Assembly: GCA_964657395.1 (NCBI GenBank)
Contig: CAZZUX010000006.1
Location: 14,642 to 78,641, forward strand
Direction of reading: 5' to 3'
From: G963692885 sp964657395
GTDB lineage: Bacteria; Acidobacteriota; Terriglobia; Terriglobales; Acidobacteriaceae
DNA: 64,000 bases
In this document: positions 60,780 through 64,000 of the stretch, one piece after another
Position numbering within the stretch: the stretch's first letter is position 1
How the letters are laid out: every line of letters begins with the position of its first letter
Position numbers and translations under genes: made by a program
The notes under the pieces: generated by a model
The model's input: the letters and a program-made list of their open reading frames with translations, nothing else
Database searches by the model: none
Told to the model about the DNA's origin: nothing

Positions 60780-61577
60780 TTGCTGCTGAAGAGAAGTCTG
60801 TCTGCTGCCACCCTCAGGATCGCGGCGCCCGCCCTTATCTCCTTTGTGAGTTGTGTCACCCTCATCGTAGTGCCGGTTTACCGCGCCGAAGCCCAGAGCA
60901 CTCCTGCGGGCAATCAGCAGAGCAGCAGCAGCGACAAGCTCCCGCCGCCGCCAACGATTGATACGAACATCAATCGCAACCAGACGCTGGCGAATGTGCG
61001 GTATGACAACAAGTACGACATTTACGGGGGCATCGGCTTTGCGCGCTTCAATGCCGGTCCATCGCTGCTGGAGGGTGCAAACCTCGGCGGCTTCGATGTG
61101 CAGGGCACCCGCTGGCTGACTCCGCGGCTGGGCGCGACGGTGAACCTCCGCGGCTATTACGGGACCAGCGGCGCGTTTGTGAATCCATTTGGCGTCAAAG
61201 GCCCGTTTGTGATGGAGCACCTCGGCATGGGCGGCGTGAGCTTCCGTGCCAAGCAGAACATTCACGCTGCGCTTGATCTGCATGCCCTGTTCGGCGTGGA
61301 TTATGGCACCTTTACCCTGGGTCTTGGAACCAATCCGCAGATTCCATCGCAGCCGGTGACGCCGGCTCAGGTTGGATTCTTCAATAATGGCGGGACTTTC
61401 GTGACTGCGCTTGGCGGATCGATCGACCTTAACCGCTCTCCTCAACTGGCTTTCCGGATTTCACCTGATTACCTGTACACCCATCGCGGTGGTGTGACCC
61501 AGAACGACTTCGCGCTGTCGGTCGGCATTTTATATCGCATCAAGTTTCCGAAGGCGCCGGTGCGGCCTCGCCGGTAA
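60780..61577 (+). CDS. Outer-membrane beta-barrel protein
   Basis: The TTG at 60780 has GGAGG 9 bases upstream and gives a clean signal peptide (MLLKRSLSAATLRIAAPALI to YRAEAQ), 265 residues; the open frame starts earlier at 60747. After a Ser-rich linker the protein alternates short beta-strands with aromatics, such as YDIYGGIGFARFNAGPSLLE, WLTPRLGATVNLRGYYGTSG and QLAFRISPDYLYTHRGG. It ends with FALSVGILYRIKF, as an eight-strand OmpA/OmpW-like barrel would. Function unknown. Confidence 0.8.
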   Translation: MLLKRSLSAATLRIAAPALISFVSCVTLIVVPVYRAEAQSTPAGNQQSSSSDKLPPPPTIDTNINRNQTLANVRYDNKYDIYGGIGFARFNAGPSLLEGANLGGFDVQGTRWLTPRLGATVNLRGYYGTSGAFVNPFGVKGPFVMEHLGMGGVSFRAKQNIHAALDLHALFGVDYGTFTLGLGTNPQIPSQPVTPAQVGFFNNGGTFVTALGGSIDLNRSPQLAFRISPDYLYTHRGGVTQNDFALSVGILYRIKFPKAPVRPRR

Positions 61578-61765
61578 GCAGATCGTCTGTTAGAGCTACG
61601 CAGAATTGACTAGATTCGTAAGAAATACTACTAACGTGGGCTTGACACTCGGCTACAATCTAGCCACAACTTCGGCTGCATAAAAGCGGCGAGCAGCCCT
61701 TTCCTGTGCATTGCCTGCAATGCTGGGTTCTCCGTACCAAAATACGAAACTCTGGAGTCATCCTG

Positions 61766-62971
61766 ATGCTTAAGCACCCGGCCCGTATACCTTCGTTCGT
61801 TTGTCTGCGAAGACTCTCCCTGACCGGTATCCTGACGGCCTGCCTCGCATTGTTGTGCCTGCTGGCGGGCACCAGTCGTTCTGTACTGGGCCAGGTTGCC
61901 GCAACCAAGCCCGGCACAGACACCCTGGTTTTCAGTAATGGCGATACGCTCAAGGGTACGCTGCTTAGTGCGACCGGCGACGGCGTCAGCTTTAAGAGCG
62001 ACATGGCCGGAACCCTTGCTGTCAGCTGGGACAAGATCAAGACCATCGATGCGATGGAGAAGTTCGCTGTCATCAAGAACGGCGTGAAGCTAAGCCGTAA
62101 GACACCGGAAGCTGATGTTGCCCAGGGCACGGTTGCCATCGCGGACAAGAATATCCAGGTGCAGACGCCTTCGGGCACGACCACGATTTCCACCAGCGAC
62201 ACACAGGCAATCGTAGCGGACGATGATTTCCAGAAGACCCTGTACCACGAACCCGGCTTTACCCATGGCTACACTGGCGCATTCACTTTCGGGGCGGCGC
62301 TGGTGGAGTCCACGCAAAACGCGCGGACGTTCAATGGTGCGCTCACGCTGGTTCGCACTGTGCCGAATGCTGCCTGGGTTTCTCCCCGGAATAAGACCAC
62401 GCTCGACGCCAACGCCATCTACGGCACCACCAAGCAGAGTGCAACAACGACGAACCCGGTGCCCAGCAGCATCAAGACCGACATTCTGCATGGCGATCTG
62501 GAGCGCGATGAGTACCTGTCATCCCGCTTCTACTATCTCGGCTACATCAGTGCCGATCATGATTATTCGCAGGGCCTGGCGGTGCAGCAGGTCTATGGCG
62601 GCGGCTTCGGTTATACGGTGATCAAAAACAAGATCCAGGAACTCGATGTAAAGACCGACGTGCACTACGAGCAGCAGAGTTTCACACCAACCGGCATTGC
62701 CAACAAGAACCTGATCGGCATGGATTTCGGCGAGACCTACATGCGCAAGCTGCCGAAGGGCATGACCCTGAACGAAACCGGCGTGGTGACACCTGCCTTC
62801 AATCAACCAAGCGCCTTTTCGGCTGACTTTACGGCGGCCCTGGTCTTCCCGGTTTACAAGAATCTTGGGTTCAACGCCGGGTTTGTCGACAACTACCTCA
62901 ACGATCCACCGCCTACCTTCAACAAGAACTCGTTCCAGTTCACAGCCGGCCTCACTTACACCTTCAAGTAG
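61766..62971 (+). CDS. DUF481 family outer-membrane protein
   Basis: A 401-residue protein from the ATG at 61766 (MLKHPARIPSFVCLRRLSLT), behind GGAG. Signal peptide ends near SVLGQ. Residues about 45-130 form a small beta domain (TLVFSNGDTLKGTLLSATGD, VSWDKIKTIDAMEKF). The rest is a DUF481-type barrel: GFTHGYTGAFTFGAALVEST, ARTFNGALTLVRTVPNAAWV, SSRFYYLGYISADHDYSQGL and a final aromatic FQFTAGLTYTFK. DUF481 proteins are putative salt-induced outer-membrane proteins. It follows the other barrel gene by about 190 bases. Confidence 0.88.
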   Translation: MLKHPARIPSFVCLRRLSLTGILTACLALLCLLAGTSRSVLGQVAATKPGTDTLVFSNGDTLKGTLLSATGDGVSFKSDMAGTLAVSWDKIKTIDAMEKFAVIKNGVKLSRKTPEADVAQGTVAIADKNIQVQTPSGTTTISTSDTQAIVADDDFQKTLYHEPGFTHGYTGAFTFGAALVESTQNARTFNGALTLVRTVPNAAWVSPRNKTTLDANAIYGTTKQSATTTNPVPSSIKTDILHGDLERDEYLSSRFYYLGYISADHDYSQGLAVQQVYGGGFGYTVIKNKIQELDVKTDVHYEQQSFTPTGIANKNLIGMDFGETYMRKLPKGMTLNETGVVTPAFNQPSAFSADFTAALVFPVYKNLGFNAGFVDNYLNDPPPTFNKNSFQFTAGLTYTFK

Positions 62972-63031
62972 ACTGCTGTCCTTGGATCGCAGACGGCGCG
63001 GGCAGCACTCCCGCGCCGCTTGCATTTGCGG

Positions 63032-63898
63032 CTAGCTGGCGATCAGGGCCACAGCTCCCATGGCGAGGACCATACCCGCGGCCTGGCCACGCGAGGTCCG
63101 TTCCTTGAGAAAAGCTGCGGCTAAGAGGATGGTCGCTGCGGGATACAGGGAAGACAGAACCGCAGCGATATCCAGACGCCCTTGGTGCGCTGCCATCATG
63201 TAGAGCACGTTGCCTCCAGTATCCAGGATGCCGACCGCGAGAGCGAGCACCAGGGCCTGCCATCCCCATCGCGAGGATGTTCGACCAGCTTTGCTTCGGA
63301 GCCACACCCAGAGGCACACGGCTCCCGCAAGCGTGGCACTGGTGACGCGCGAGTACGCCATCGCCCAGAACACGACCCCGACCGACGTGCCTCCTGCGGC
63401 AGCGAACTTGAGCGTGATGAAGTATGTGCCGAAGCACAGGCCGGAGATTGCACCAAGCCAGAGGGTTCGGCGGGTCGGCCTGGTAGCGGACGGCGCAGCC
63501 GCGATCAGCCAGATGGAGACGATGGCCGCCAGAAATCCAAGCAGCTGATGAGCCTTCGGCAGGCCTTCTGTCAGCAGGCCGAAGATTACCGGTACCGCGG
63601 CTGTCAGGACTCCTGCGATGGCGGCCGTCAGGCCCATGGCTCCGTAGGAAAGCGCTTCGTAGAAAAGCATCAGCCCCGCGCCGCCGGTCACCCCGGCAGC
63701 AAGACCCGCAACCAGTGTCTGATGGCTTGCGGCAGGCAGGTGGAGTGCAAAGATGAGCGCCAGCACCGTCACCAAACTAAAGATATGTGCCACTGCGACG
63801 GCCTGGTACGGCGACATGCGCCGTGCCGCGACGCCGCCGCAGAAGTCGGCTGCTCCCCATGACGCAGCGGAAAGGAGGGCAATACTGGCGGTATTCAT
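63032..63898 (-). CDS. EamA/DMT family transporter
   Basis: A 288-residue permease from the ATG at 63898 (MNTASIALLSAASWGAADFC) with about ten spans in two EamA repeats. Second-repeat features are TLWLGAISGLCFGTYFITLK and LSSLYPAATILLAAAFLKER, the latter the common DMT ending with FLKER. Substrates are unknown; family members move metabolites such as amino acids or nucleotides. It converges with the DUF481 gene. Confidence 0.88.
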   Translation of the reverse strand: MNTASIALLSAASWGAADFCGGVAARRMSPYQAVAVAHIFSLVTVLALIFALHLPAASHQTLVAGLAAGVTGGAGLMLFYEALSYGAMGLTAAIAGVLTAAVPVIFGLLTEGLPKAHQLLGFLAAIVSIWLIAAAPSATRPTRRTLWLGAISGLCFGTYFITLKFAAAGGTSVGVVFWAMAYSRVTSATLAGAVCLWVWLRSKAGRTSSRWGWQALVLALAVGILDTGGNVLYMMAAHQGRLDIAAVLSSLYPAATILLAAAFLKERTSRGQAAGMVLAMGAVALIAS

Positions 63899-63920
63899 CC
63901 GACTTTGCCAGCGCCCAGGA

Positions 63921-64000
63921 TCAACGCTGTGACATGGATGCCGATGGATAGTAGCCCGGCGGTGCAATCACATCCAGGTTGGGCCGTTCCACGTGGATGT
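63921..64000 (-). CDS. C-terminal end of an unidentified gene (VWA-like?)
   Basis: The frame entering from the right edge ends with IHVERPNLDVIAPPGYYPSA and then SMSQR before a TGA at 63921-63923. The pattern (a strand, RPN, then a GYY turn) resembles the end of acidobacterial VWA-domain proteins that end in GYY. This rests on 25 residues only. The next frame is also open to the edge, so the call is tentative. Confidence 0.35.
   Translation of the reverse strand, partial: IHVERPNLDVIAPPGYYPSASMSQR

Noticed and set aside
61642..61659. TTGACA and TACAAT upstream of the DUF481 gene as a sigma-70 promoter
   Set aside because: The two boxes are only six bases apart, far below the required 16-18.

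Overview
This is about 64 kb of high-GC chromosomal DNA with short intergenic gaps. It looks like core genome of an Acidobacteriota, most likely family Acidobacteriaceae (inference). Pointers are two tandem exported proteins with carboxypeptidase-regulatory-like repeats, a GAF/HisKA protein family I associate with that group (here broken), a separately encoded methylmalonyl-CoA mutase large subunit, and outer-membrane barrel proteins. I see no phage, insertion sequence, CRISPR array, toxin-antitoxin pair or rRNA. There is one tRNA, tRNA-Arg(CCG).

Layout. 1-7.2 kb: 5' end of gcvT, a cold-shock gene with a terminator, a Uma2 nuclease-like gene, an Fpg-type DNA glycosylase, the mutase subunit, two small hypotheticals, glgC and a flavin reductase. 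7.2-10.2 kb: a minus-strand signalling cassette of histidine kinase, sigma-54 response regulator with Glu at the phospho-acceptor position, and a pseudo-receiver with a His-less helical tail. 10.5-14.5 kb: rph, cysS and a spore-photoproduct-lyase homologue. 14.6-19.3 kb: an exported GH99/71-like protein that seems to lack an ATG/GTG/TTG start, a DUF4252-like lipid/secreted protein, VanZ and guaB. 19.6-28.1 kb: a membrane diguanylate cyclase, then rimP-nusA-infB behind a leader terminator. 28.2-32.6 kb: small genes, a zinc alcohol dehydrogenase, tRNA-Arg, and a divergent MFS pump/TetR pair with a perfect 22-bp palindrome between them. 33.0-38.0 kb: msrA, scpB-rluB, a Kef-type antiporter and a CPBP protease. 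38.2-46.2 kb: a PAS histidine kinase coupled to an amidohydrolase, two regulatory-repeat proteins, and a Pit phosphate transporter. 46.2-50.7 kb: an orphan plus-strand terminator (candidate small RNA), a GlcNAc-transferase-like gene, an exported aldo/keto reductase, a DinB-like protein and a GAF-HisKA pseudogene. 50.7-55.5 kb: a five-gene operon of acyltransferase, metallo-beta-lactamase-fold hydrolase, M50 protease homologue, trpS and scpA. 55.7-60 kb: trpD divergent from sucC-sucD, then ndk and, convergent, tatA. 60-64 kb: a hypothetical, two outer-membrane barrel proteins, an EamA transporter and the 3' end of a further gene.

Most genes are housekeeping: translation and transcription (rimP, nusA, infB, cysS, trpS, rph, rluB), chromosome condensation (scpA and scpB, unusually 15 kb apart), central metabolism (sucCD, ndk, guaB, glgC, trpD) and repair or oxidative defence (Fpg, SPL-like, msrA). 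The least ordinary parts are the two-component cassette at 7.2-10.2 kb, the start-codon anomaly near 16.15 kb, the M50 homologue with its first zinc ligand replaced, the unexplained terminator at 46.4 kb, and a small dispersed repeat. None is proof of a new system. I could not run searches, so family calls rest on motifs and remembered family patterns.
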